NCBI GenBank assembly: GCA_040954595.2
Contig: CM082579.2
Location: 7,006,001 to 7,070,000 of the forward strand
Origin: Balanoglossus misakiensis
Lineage: Eukaryota; Hemichordata
Direction of reading: 5' to 3'
Length of the DNA: 64,000 nucleotides
In this document: positions 34,401 to 45,132 of the stretch, in pieces
How positions within the stretch are numbered: position 1 is the stretch's first letter
Layout of the letters: every line of letters starts with the position of its first letter
Position numbers and translations under genes: made by a program
Notes under the pieces: model-generated
The model's database searches: none
What the model saw: the letters and a program-made list of their open reading frames with translations, nothing else
Told to the model about the DNA's origin: nothing

Positions 34401-36079
34401 TTATACCGTTCACTGAAAATCTGACGGGCCCAGTGAATTATGCAAGCAGTCCTTCAAGAGATATATATGGAAGTGATCTACCCCATTCAGGTTAGTCTCT
34501 GGTTCTATTAATGTGACTTACTGCTGCTTGTTATACAGCCACCTGTGTGAACATAGACATGCACTACAGACTGAATGTGATTTCTCCGCAATATATATTG
34601 AGAATTTCTGTTCATGTTTAGAGAAACATTTGAGAACATGACAGTTCCAATGCCATTTTCATGAAACTTTGCTTCAGCTTTTGGGAAAGAATTACTCAGC
34701 TAGTGTCAGTGTATACTTTAAGGTAACATGAATACTAGTATTTCTAACCAGAAGTGAACAATGTTTCCTGTATTACAGATGTCAATACAATGAGATTTTT
34801 CTTCAACATTGGTGTTGAGGTAAGGCCTGTCTTTATTTATACTTTGATCACCTCAAACAAAAAGAATACTTATTCTGTATCATCCTGCATGAAACTGGAC
34901 ATGAAAACATAAGTGCAAGATAGATAATGGAGAGTTTGACCTAACTATTATTTTTCCTGTACGTTTCAGTATTACCATAGATACATGTCCTTAGTTCAAA
35001 TGCAGCAGCAGGCACAGCAAGATGCCATTGTGTACAACTTGCCCATGGGACCACCCCAGCCACCACCTCCTCAAGCACAACCCCAGACTGTGATTGTTTC
35101 CCAGTCCCAGGGAAGTCCAGGTGGCACCGAGGTAACCTACGGTATGTACAGCCCCGATGAGCATTATGTTTCCGATGGTGCATCCTCGCAAGACGAAAGC
35201 GATGAGCACTTTGATCATCGGGAGTTGGATGGCCGGTCAGTGAGCCATCCGATACCGTACAGCTCTGCAGATTTTGTAGATCCGAGTATTATCCACCAGG
35301 TGCCAGCTCACCCAAGCAGTACATTCCAAAATCTCATCTCTGAGAAACTAAGAGTTGATACCAGTTCGTTGGGGTTTAGCCAACAGCCAAACCTGCCGCA
35401 GGATATATCCAGTATGGTAAATGACCCCCCGTCACCACTCCTAAACACGGGCAAAGGTTATTCCGAGCCCACCCAACAGAATAAGGAAGGTTTCAAACAG
35501 AGAAGGTATTCAGGGGGTTCGAGCAGGTACAAGTCCCCTCCCCGATTCAGAAATATGCGCAATGCCCAGGCACAGTCCCAGCAAAGTCAAAGCGAAAGTG
35601 TCCCAATTCCTTCCCAGCAGCGGCAGTACTCTGCGTCCAGCGCTTTGCACGGTACAAGCCAGTCTGTCCCGTCCAATCTCAACGCTCCTCTTCATTCCTA
35701 CGGATCCTCCCCACAAGGCATGAGCATTCCACTGCACACTCACAACATTCCACCCCGGCTTATGCACTCCACCGCCGCCGCTAACCCTTTGCAATCCTCG
35801 CCCTCCCACACAGGCCCAGGCATGCCCTACTATGCAGACGCAAGCAGCAGCACCAATAGCCAGTCCAGCGTACCCGCTACCAGCTCCTTCAACAACCCAT
35901 CTTCCAGTCAAGCATGCACCACCACCACCACCGCCGACCACTTCATGCCGCCAGCTGTCTCATATGATAACGCAGCCCCAGCTAACTATCGGCTCCCTCC
36001 GCAAGTTCATCAGAATGCCGGTCCATGGCAGCAAGCCAGTAACAGCAGTGCCTACATGTATCCAGCCAGTCCTCCATAA
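28476..36079 (+). CDS. OTUD4: OTUD4, OTU-family deubiquitinase with Tudor-like and RGG regions
   Basis: About 20 coding exons: 28476-28595, 28806-28889, 29061-29111, 29336-29381, 29580-29652, 29816-29897, 30104-30242, 30458-30518, 30684-30816, 31094-31158, 31640-31740, 31859-32022, 32212-32461, 32790-32918, 33024-33189, 33452-33596, 33760-33851, 34106-34490, 34779-34819, 34970-36079. The product is about 1145 residues (human 1114). The OTU catalytic site is [10 protein letters not shown] (Asp29, Cys32) with the partner histidine in GGSHYD (about His135), so the enzyme should be active. Human OTUD4 is a K48/K63 deubiquitinase that acts with USP7/USP9X in alkylation-damage repair and in innate signalling. 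A Tudor-like segment ([20 protein letters not shown]...) lies near residues 275-340. An [10 protein letters not shown] motif follows, then a conserved [12 protein letters not shown] block near the C-terminus. The last exon is Q/P/S-rich and disordered. Two oddities: the exon 3-4 junction is one base short of frame, and intron 14 is GC-AG. Confidence 0.94.
32919..33023 (+). other. GC-AG intron of OTUD4, 105 bases, frame-preserving
   Basis: The junction reads GACAG|GCAAGT and ends TTCCCCCCAG|ACC. The strong AG|GCAAGT context is typical of genuine GC donors. The intron is 105 bases (35 codons) and has no stop in frame. A retained-intron transcript would therefore insert 35 residues ahead of the [10 protein letters not shown] segment without a frameshift. 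Confidence 0.7.
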
Positions 36080-39000
36080 AACCTTTATACTAAAACCTGT
36101 CTGAACCAAACGCTGTCTAATCTACAAACCTGTCTATACCCAACTCCTTTTCTAATTCCCTTCACATAAAGACCTCCCAAAAAATCTGTATGAACCAGAT
36201 ACCTTTGGACAGTGTGGGCAGGTTTTTACTGAATACAATTTTTCATGTACGTTTCAATATGCAAGATCCAACAGCTTACGTAGGGTAGCCTCTATAACTT
36301 GAGATTTAGTATAACTTAGCATACTTAGTACAAGTACTTACGAAGTTATTATTAAAACACTGGACATTTCTGTAGTGCTTTCCAATATGACTTTTGTCAG
36401 TGATGCAAATGGGGCAATGCATTGATTTCAAACTTTTTGCTCAAAAATCTTTTTAGCATGATTATAAATGCTTTATAATGTCAAAAGTGTTTAGTCCGTT
36501 TAATCTGAGTGTGGGATGCTTGAGACATAGGATTAAAAGTGATATAGTGTTTAATAAGTAACTTGGAGTATTTGTTTAAATCTTAGAGACAAGGCTATAT
36601 CATGCAGTTTTAGAAGGAAAAAAAAAACATCTTTTTGAACATTTTTAGAATTTTTAAAACGCATGTAAGCTGTATCATTCTCGCACCATTTCTTGAGGTT
36701 CTATGAAGACAATTCTGAAACTGCTGGAAAGTTTGGATACCAATATCATTCTCTGTGGCATTTATTTGCATCACAAAGGCTTTACCAACCTCCAAAAATA
36801 AGGAATTTTAAAACATTTTTAGGAGTGAAGTTTTTTAAAGAAAAATTAGCTTTCCCAGAGTTGTGATTGTGATTCGCCAGCAGGGTGCGCACTCCTGCAA
36901 GAAAACGAGCCTCTTTTTGTCTCAAAGGACCAAAGCTAATTTGTTCACGAAAATTAAGAACAAAATTTGCCTCCTAACATTATATCCAGAACCTATGTTC
37001 AGATGTGTATAAATACACAATATTCAGCTTCATTTATTTCTTGTTTATACTGGCCAGAAGTATTGGCTGTGGGAGAAGCATGTAGTTTCCCCATGCATGT
37101 TAAAGTATATACTGTTATTTCTGTAATGTTTTAATAGTGGTAGCGACACTGAAGAAAACGGCAAAGTTGACTGTTTCATCACACCTGCACACTACAGAAC
37201 TTTCTATGTATTCTAGCTGGATGCTTTTGATATACAAGACACTGATGCTTAATTCTTTTGAGAATCAATATTCCAAAAACTAAACTTTATGTATGTAAAC
37301 AAGTGTGTTTCTAAGTGATATAAAAATTGTTTTGAGTGAAAGCAGGGTTAAAACCACAGGTTTGTAATTTTTGTGTGTATTTTTTTCTAAGGGTTTATTT
37401 GTGCCAAGAAATCAAATAACTCAAATAGAGCCATGTTTTATTTAGTACTGTAATTTTTTTGTGCGTGTGTGCACTGTAAAATAACGGTGGGAAACAAAGA
37501 TGAAACCTTTATTTTTGATAATACAGATATTGTTTGTATTATTGCCTTTTCATTTATACATACGTGTGATAATGTGGATTTTTTTCCCATACGAAATTAT
37601 ATACTGCTAGACAGTGTTGCAGTGTACCAAACTTGGCAATAATTAGATTTCTTCCTTTAGTTAATAACAAAGCGAGTTCACTTGTAGTAATTTAACAGAA
37701 ATGTAAAGATTTGGCTACCATTGAAGATGTATTAGTTTCACTAGGCCTGGCTTAAAAGGACATTGAATGCTGATGAAAAGTTTTACTTTCATGCCTAATT
37801 TTCACATGTAAAGTTGTTTTCTTCTTGCCTAAGAGGGCGCACTTTTCCTTGAACTGCACTTGTGAAGTTGTGAGGAAAGAAATCCATTGTCTCTGCACTG
37901 AGACACTTGGTCTTTTCAATGTTGATGCAAGTCCGCACTTTGACATTATGCTGATTTCTGACAGTAGTAAGAGTAAAATGTGATTTTAACAGGCTTACTG
38001 GGACAGTCCCTTTAAAGGTACAATATAAAGAAAATTGGCCTCCACCTTACTTTCAGCATACGTTTTGATCTGTGATTTCAAATGTACAAATTGAAATTTT
38101 GATTTCACGTTTTTCAAATTTATAAATAGCAATTTTGATTCACTATGCAGCCTGCATATATTCAGAAGGAATTTATTCTGGGGTAGCCATTACTGTTAAA
38201 AAAATATAACAATCTTTTTTGTTTGAAATGCTGCGTTTCTGTGTTTGTAATTTAACTTTCAAAATGTGAGATTGAAAACACTTTTTTGCAGATGAATCTT
38301 GTGTAATTTATTGTGCATAACAATATGCATGTAGAAGGTGATTACATTTATATCTAGATATTGTGTATATTAGTTTATTTCTAAGACAATTGTTTAAGAT
38401 GCATTTCCTAAGAAAATGATAGATATTAATTTGTGTAATATTTTAGATGCTCAGTAACATTTCGGAATTTTCACATTTTTAGCTTTTGTTTTCAATATGT
38501 CAAAAACGCACTGGGCAGTTGTGGTTTAAGAGTTGCCCCTGTGACAGATAGTGTAGTAGACGCTCTTGACTTGCATATCAAGTTCTCATTGTAATTCCGG
38601 AATGACTATGGGCCAAGCTAAAGAAACTCTCATCAAGAGTAGAAATGTCAGAGCAGAAGTCTCTGCAGGGGTTGTTGTGTAAACTAAAAAAATCTTTTTG
38701 TTTGTTTGTTCCTCTGCTGAAGATTATCCTTACAGAAAAGTTTCTGCATTGTAAGTTTAAATTTCACAACTGTCTGTCCATTCTTTATTGTATTGACAAT
38801 AATTGACAACCATTCAGGTGCTATATTGTATTCAATAAACATCTCTCAAGAAAGACAGAAAACACCCTAGCCTAGTCTTGATGCGCGCGGCAAAAGTTAT
38901 GATAAACTGAAGACTATAATTTTCTTTGCAAGACTCCGATTTAAAAACAAAAAATGCGAGTCACAGTAGTCCTCAAGTGAGAAATCAGTGGAAACTGTTT

Positions 39001-39341
39001 TCCTGACTTTTACTTCTCCATCAAAATAATGAGAGATCATTAGAATAAATTGCGCCTAGTATCAACAGGTGGGTTCCGCTTGTGCGGCAGAAGCACCCGG
39101 CATACATGAGCGTGAAGACCGTTTGATTGAGGCCTGCAAAAACAGAGAGCCGTGAAGATTTTTTGTCTCAAAATGTCTAGAGTGCGAGAGTTTTGACTCG
39201 TGTAGGTCTAACATTCCAGATTTTGTCGAGCGAGCTTGACCATACCGCGCGTAGCAATAACCAATACAAATTCGCCCAGAGACTATAGTGAGTGTCGTTT
39301 GGTAAGTAGACTGGCCACTTGGGAGTAACCACGATTCATCG
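36080..39341. other. Long OTUD4 3'UTR and intergenic region
   Basis: No coding signal is seen. The sequence is AT-rich with long T and A runs, consistent with a 3'UTR reaching the canonical AATAAA at 38834-38839, about 2.75 kb past the stop codon. Beyond it, composition becomes more GC-rich towards the next gene at 39342. A CCCTTTAA motif near 38007-38014 resembles the ends of the TTAA-flanked repeats elsewhere in the window. Confidence 0.5.
38834..38839 (+). terminator. Polyadenylation signal of OTUD4 (AATAAA)
   Basis: A canonical AATAAA in the context TTCAATAAACAT follows the AT-rich untranslated region. It is the best candidate for the distal OTUD4 poly(A) signal. Earlier AT-rich stretches could supply alternative sites. 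Confidence 0.5.
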
Positions 39342-42097
39342 ATGGCGATGGCGTCGTTCAGACTTTCGCGGCTGCTGTGCCTTTTCTGCTTCGCCGCTGG
39401 AACGGGCGTGGTCGCGGTGGAAGACGACGGGACGATCGACGTCTTTAGGGCGTTTAGCGTCGTGGAGTGCGCGGCTCGCTGTCTAAGCACCGCGGACTGC
39501 GAAACCTATTCCTACCGGAGAGGAACGAGTGTTTGTGAACTACTTGACGTGCCGTACGAAGCCGTTGCCGAGACCGACGAGGATCCTTTTATCAGATACT
39601 TTCGACGCCCGGAACAGGTGAGGTCCAATCTCGGTTTGGGATGTGTTTGCTTTCAGTTGAGTTTTCGAAGCTCCCGCCCATAGCCATGACAAAGTAAGAC
39701 CACCGAATAAGAGAAGTAATGCGACCAATCTTTAATAAAAAAAGTCAAGTCGAATATAAACCGATGCATTGGATCTATTCTCGACAAGTATGATGTCTGT
39801 GATAGTTTTGCAGTGGATTCCCAGAACCTCGGGTCACTTGAAGAAACCCAATATTTGTATTCTACAGTCGAATGCAAGTTCTTCACGAACAACTTCCATC
39901 CAACTTGTAGACAGGAGAGTGAAAAACTCGCCAAAATAAATAATTGGTGTTTACCGTTTATTCATTTGGGCAAGATTTTTACTCTCACATCCACAGGCGC
40001 GTGTATAGATGCTATTTCAGTTTTTTTATGAATAAATCAGTAGCTTAGACGATCCCCCGAATTTGCGTCAAACGAGCGCTCTCGCTATGTTCGGGCCTAG
40101 GCCTATACCCCACTGACACGTATGAAATAGCATCTATACACGCGCCTGTGCTCACATCCTATACAAACGGGATGTAAGTTGTGTTTGGTCGAACGTTGAT
40201 TTACTATATATCCACATGTAGAATAACATAAACGGTGTCTTGTATCAAACATAATTAATGGAAAAGGGACAGATAGAGAGAGACTTTGCCCCTTTAATGT
40301 CGCAATGAAGAAAGGCAGTCACTTGTAGTCAGTCATACTCTGTTTCCACAGGACACATTTGATCATCGGTCTGCTTTCTGCATGTCACATCCATGCCATA
40401 ACGGCGGCATCTGTGAAGCTGACTGTGGTACGGGCGGATACGTTTGCCGGTGTAACGCCCTCTGGACGGGAAGGAATTGCCAACACAAAGTGGAATACGG
40501 TGAGAATACAGTGGCGTTGTGCGTGTATTTGTTCCCATTTATAGCATCCATTTGTAACCGAACTCATTGCTCCAAGGGAGGCCCCTCCCTAAAAGTGCAT
40601 GGGTAATACGATTACATTTTGTGAAACCAATAATTATGCCCAGTTTTAGTATGAAGGCAATCTTTTTAATGTGTGCTTCCGGTCGGAAATCTGTCATTTA
40701 CGGTTCGGCATTTGTTGAAATTTCGAAGTCGAAAATGTGTACCATGCTGGCCATGTTACATTTACGGCCCACTTTACGGCATTTCCGGCACAATCATATA
40801 GTTTTTTCTAACTATAAGTTGCCATGGTTCCCGTAAGTTAATTGGGACATCTTTATAATCCAGGGAAATTTTTTTCATGGTGGAAAAACAACTTAAAAAA
40901 ACACGTAAACATCATATCTCATACTTATATTTAAAAGCCATAATTATATTTAAATATTAGAACCTTGAACTGGACGTCCTTCATGTACAACGCATATTGA
41001 TGTTGGAACCCTCGATCTTCTTCCGTTTACTTTCCATGCAACCTTCGTGGGTTTTTTAATCTGGCATGGTCATTTGTCTCAATTAAAAAAGATATTTTCC
41101 TAAATGCATAGTACGAAATCGATAGGAATCCATCAACTGTATGTAGTACCCAATTCATGGCACTGAGCAATCACTGATAAAGCACTTATTGTTTGTATTT
41201 TGTTGTTCGATTTTAGAATATTTCCTCGGACCTGTCGTTGCAGACGTAGACGGCGCCGAGTCTGTGGCCCCCTGTCCGCCGGGGATGACGACAATGTCGT
41301 GCAGGTGCGACCAAGAACTGTGTGACGGTGTCAAGTACATATATGGTTCCGTCTGCGTATCAGTGAACGCCGACATCCCCGATGGCATCTCGGCCAGGGT
41401 AGGACAAATTAAGATTTAAGTTTTCATAAATTTTGTATATTTGACTTCGTTATTGTTACTTCCAGGTTTACGGAGCTCTAAAAAGTTTAGGGTCGGCGGG
41501 TTAAAATTAGGGTAGGTCGGGTAATCGGAAGAGATTATACGGGAGAAATATGTACAACCTGGCGCATAAGTGTGTTTAATCAATAGTTAAAAAAAACTAA
41601 CGCGGTATTATTCGTTTCTGATTCCTGAAGGCTATTGTTGGGTGTTTAAATGGTATTCATGACGTCATCACCGTCCAATCGGGCGTTGTTCTTCAACCTG
41701 TCATAAACGCTACATGCCCACGTGACACTTATCTTGTCTCCTGCGGTGTACACGACGAGTAAGTATAAACACGAATGGAGTTTTTTTATATTTAATAACG
41801 TTCAATTATATTTTGATATATTAAAATTTACATGTACAATTTATGCAATTTTGCTCTGAATTGTTCGGATTATCATGGCTCTTTGTGAATACTACCGATA
41901 TAACACCAAAGCAAGATCTTTCTCAGATTCAACACTGCGTTTTCACAAACAGGTACACGCACCGTATCTCTGGTGATTGGCGACAAAAGTACGGCATTGG
42001 GCTGATGGATGGGTCTATGTGCTACTGGATGTGGGAAAGATGTGGCGGTTATCCCACTTATGGCTGTGAAGTTTACGCAAGATGCTATCGAAGTTGA
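39342..42097 (+). CDS. Secreted cysteine-rich protein: PAN-like and EGF domains, 5 exons
   Basis: Exons 39342-39617, 40352-40499, 41217-41398, 41631-41758, 41953-42097 join in phase to about 292 residues. A signal peptide (SRLLCLFCFAAGTGVVAVE) is followed in exon 1 by a PAN/apple-like pattern (VVECAARCLSTADCETYSY...SVCELL). Exon 2 encodes one EGF domain, CMSHPCHNGGICEADC through CRCNALWTGRNC. Exons 3-5 hold a further Cys-rich region in which CPPGMTTMSCRCD and CPRDTYLVSCGVHDE look like two copies of one module. The end is rich in Trp/Tyr/Cys (CYWMWERCGGYPTYGC). No transmembrane segment or GPI signal is seen, so it is probably extracellular. The two-module C-terminus faintly recalls the Cys-rich repeats of the PCSK9 V-domain, but this is a weak guess. 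No orthologue is recognised. Confidence 0.8.
39984..40158. mobile_element. hAT-like MITE, 159 bp, 28-bp TIRs and exact 8-bp TSD
   Basis: The terminal inverted repeats at 39992-40019 and 40123-40150 are perfect over 28 bases, starting CACAGGCGCGTG. They are bounded by identical CTCACATC octamers at 39984-39991 and 40151-40158. An 8-bp target-site duplication with CA-starting TIRs is characteristic of the hAT superfamily. The 103-base interior has no coding potential, so this is a non-autonomous element. It lies in intron 1 of the PAN/EGF gene. Confidence 0.9.
40204..40297. repeat. Dispersed TTAA-ended repeat, copy 2
   Basis: This is the inverted-orientation partner of 19434-19530, at high identity across about 90 bases and ending in GCCCCTTTAA. 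It lies in intron 1 of the PAN/EGF gene, about 45 bases after the hAT-like element. Confidence 0.65.
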
Positions 42098-43656
42098 TTT
42101 TGAATTTTTGATCTCGATAACTTATAAAGTTATTGAATGTGTGATATGTGTTAGATTGTGAATTTGTTGAACTTAGGGCAAACTGTGATTACTTTACTCG
42201 GCCAACGACATTCATTTTTTATATATTTTTTTATATCGAAGTTCACAATATTCTTTGTGACTTAATTGTTGAAATTACGTTTCGTGTATGTTTCACATTT
42301 TACGATCGGATTTTATCGATGCATTAATGTTATCTTTTTCACGATGCCCTAGTTGCAATGACTGTAGCCGGTGCAGCTATAAAGTGCTGGGTTGACGCCA
42401 ATTGCGCCCTCAAGAATTTTAAGTTTTGTGCTTTCTAGTTTCGCACTAGTTTAATCCGCCCTCGTGAACAGTACTTTCACATCATTTCTGCTCCGTACTC
42501 ATACATAATCAATACAAGTAATTTGCGCAAATCTCCCTCTAAACATATATAAATGTCACTCATTCATGTACGCTAATCTCATACATTCATGTATACTAAT
42601 ATTAAACACGATGGCTTAAACACTTACTTAATATCGTCATGATTTCGCACTAGTTTAATCCGCCCTCGTGACCAGTACTTTCACAACATTTCTGATCTGT
42701 TTTCATGAATAATCAATACATAAACTTTACACAAATCTCCCTGATATAAATGTCACTCATTCATGTATACTGATCTCCTTGCGGTATCTTTGTATGCTTT
42801 TAACGAACCGTTTTGACTAAAAGCTATACTCACGGGAAAGATTTCGCTGCATGAATGCGAATGTGGCGCCCAGGAATATGATGAAACAGAGTCATAGCAG
42901 GCCAATCAATTACATTCATGTTGCTGAAGGATACCCATGAAAGATTCTTTTCGCGCCCAACTTGAAATCGCCGTATTTTCCCGCGGTCATGGCGCTAAGC
43001 TCTATTCATCATTCTGTTACCGTGTTATCCATGCGGATGGGGGAAACTTTCGTTGCCATGACTCTAGTTGCCTCGAAACATCCCAGGCGACAGTCTTTAC
43101 AGCAATACTTTAATAATTGAAACTTCATCACAGACATTTAACGCAGCATATTGAGGTGTCAAAATCCACGGACTCTATAACATCTTAAGCGAAACTAGTC
43201 CCAGCCGTAGACACTTTCAATCGATTTAAAAGCACAAACAAAACTGCGTGTTTAGACGTGGATGTCATTCACATCGATTTCTAAACAGGACAATTTTATG
43301 GTAAGCACGGGGTTATCTTAGCTGTGGGGACGCGATATGTACAATTGTTTCATTATGTTCTACTGTATTCATACTATACACATGGAGTAGCACGCGGTAT
43401 TTTCCCGGGAGATCGTCCAAACATTGATGCCTGATTGAGATAAGGGTTCGTGCCGTGTAAACTCCAAGTATTATAATCCTTTCAAAATCTACCGACAAGA
43501 AACATATAAAATATCCGTCATCTCTTCATATGGACATCAAAGGCAGAATATTGAAATATAGGTGAATTTTGCCTTTGATTCGCGTTCAAGGTCTAACCGC
43601 ATCTAAATTCAAGATCTACAGATTCCTTGCACAAAAAAGTTCGCATTCTCTCGGTC
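42098..43656. other. Intergenic region with a 204-bp tandem duplication
   Basis: No gene is visible. The segment lies between the PAN/EGF gene and the 3' end of the GPCR gene. It includes an imperfect tandem duplication (42439-42777), listed separately. The part nearest 43656 presumably holds the GPCR 3'UTR. Confidence 0.4.
42439..42777. repeat. Imperfect tandem duplication, period about 204 bp
   Basis: A block starting TTTCGCACTAGTTTAATCCG at 42439 recurs at 42643. The following sequence (ccctcgtga.cagtactttcac, caaatctccct, atgtcactcattcatgta) is shared, with substitutions and small indels. Unit 2 is a little shorter in its distal part. No coding role is apparent. Confidence 0.8.
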
Positions 43657-45132
43657 TTAAATCTTACAGCGACAGAAGATGCGATGGAGTGATCGGCGAA
43701 ACTCTTTGACCGAATACGCATAGCATATCGGATCTATGGCGCTGTTTATGTAGTACATGAAGTAAACGATATTGAACAGCGTTGCGTTGTAGAGGGGCGG
43801 GTAGATACTCGATATCATAATCACTGTGTTGTACGGCACCATACAGAAGGCTACCGCCAAGACTAGGGTCGTCACAGTCCTCAAAGCCTTGTTTTCAGCG
43901 TGCGCGATTTTATCTCTCCTGAGTCGGTCGCGCTTGGCGGCGCCTTTCTCATTCCGTCGCCCGTCGTTCGCTTTATCATCTCGCGGGGGAAACGCTGACT
44001 GTTCTCTGGTCTTCGCAGGCTGGCCGTCTGACGCTTTGCCGTCACCTTCTACCGCGGCTACCTCCTCATTGTTTGGATCAGCGTCGACCTTGCTGCTGCA
44101 GACTGGCCTGTTGCTTGAGAAACTTACACCGGCACAAATTTCGTCGGCTAAGTTTGTAAATGCGGGATTGGCGTATGTTTGAGAAGATTTTGAAATTGTT
44201 CTTTCAGTTTCGTTGTCAGCAGGCATTCTAGCATTACTTTTACTTGGCTCGATAGAAACTCCACTTGGTGAATTAGATCTTTCACCATCTAATTCAACGG
44301 AAGTTTGGACTTCATGCTGGAGGGAGCATATTCGTTCACTCTCCACGGGCGATTCATCTGTACTCTTCCCGGCGGTTGATCGCGCAATATCTTGCCGGTA
44401 TTCCTTCTGTCGACGTCGCGTCGCCACTCGCTTGGCAACGGAGTATATGCGGACGTACAACACGGCCATGACTGTCACCGGCACCCAGAATCCCAGCATC
44501 GTCTGCGTCCAAATGAACCAGGTGTGGTTGAGGTAGTCGATTTTGCACTCCTCTGCCGGGAACTCGTAATGCCCTCGAAGCAAAGGCCACAACAAGACGG
44601 GTATTACGTACACCACTATGGAGATGAGCCAAGTCACGGAGATGAGGGCCAGTACCCGTCTGGATGTTGCCGTCGCCCGGTGTCGCAAGGGATCCTGCAA
44701 CGACTGGTAGCGGTCGACGCTGATGTTGATTATGGAGAAGAGGGCAAGGGGGCAAACCAAGTAGTCGACGAGCAGAAAAATTGTACAAGCCACCCTCCCA
44801 AGTGGCCAGTGACCTGTCGCCAAAAACAAAGTAAACCCGGGCACCGACCACAGCCCGACTACGAAGTCGGCCACCGCCAGATTGATGACGTAAAAATAAC
44901 TCGGCTTGCGAAGTTGGCGATTGCAACTGAAAGTGTAAATCACCACCAGATTACTGATGACGATAAACAGGCTCAGCAGGCAGCCGGCGACGGCTATCGC
45001 GACAAACCGCAGACGGAACGCACCGGGGCTCGCTGCACTGTCGATGTCGGACCCGTTCAGGGTCAAGTTCGACTCTGTCGCGTTCTGAATCAGCAGACAT
45101 GTCTCGTTCACGACAGTTGCATTCGGAGACAT
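43657..45132 (-). CDS. Class A GPCR, aminergic (muscarinic/histamine H3-like) orphan, intronless
   Basis: A single 491-residue frame. The N-terminus has several N-glycosylation sites (NAT, NET, NLT). Seven hydrophobic segments follow, with class A landmarks: Asn in SNLVVIYTF (TM1), LAVADF (TM2), Cys116 and Asp123 in TM3 (CTIFLLVDY), and Asp140-Arg141-Tyr142. TM6 reads AFCMVPYN and TM7 NSAIDPICYAY. The TM3 aspartate is the amine-binding position of biogenic amine and acetylcholine receptors. The IC3 loop is very long (about 190 residues, acidic and Ser-rich), as in muscarinic and H3 receptors. A short tail ends in CRCKI with possible palmitoylation cysteines. The toggle tryptophan before the TM6 proline is Met here, and NPxxY is DPxxY. 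The protein acts in the plasma membrane through G proteins. Its ligand cannot be read from sequence. The 307-codon antisense frame is a shadow. Confidence 0.9.
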   Translation of the reverse strand: MSPNATVVNETCLLIQNATESNLTLNGSDIDSAASPGAFRLRFVAIAVAGCLLSLFIVISNLVVIYTFSCNRQLRKPSYFYVINLAVADFVVGLWSVPGFTLFLATGHWPLGRVACTIFLLVDYLVCPLALFSIINISVDRYQSLQDPLRHRATATSRRVLALISVTWLISIVVYVIPVLLWPLLRGHYEFPAEECKIDYLNHTWFIWTQTMLGFWVPVTVMAVLYVRIYSVAKRVATRRRQKEYRQDIARSTAGKSTDESPVESERICSLQHEVQTSVELDGERSNSPSGVSIEPSKSNARMPADNETERTISKSSQTYANPAFTNLADEICAGVSFSSNRPVCSSKVDADPNNEEVAAVEGDGKASDGQPAKTREQSAFPPRDDKANDGRRNEKGAAKRDRLRRDKIAHAENKALRTVTTLVLAVAFCMVPYNTVIMISSIYPPLYNATLFNIVYFMYYINSAIDPICYAYSVKEFRRSLHRIFCRCKI

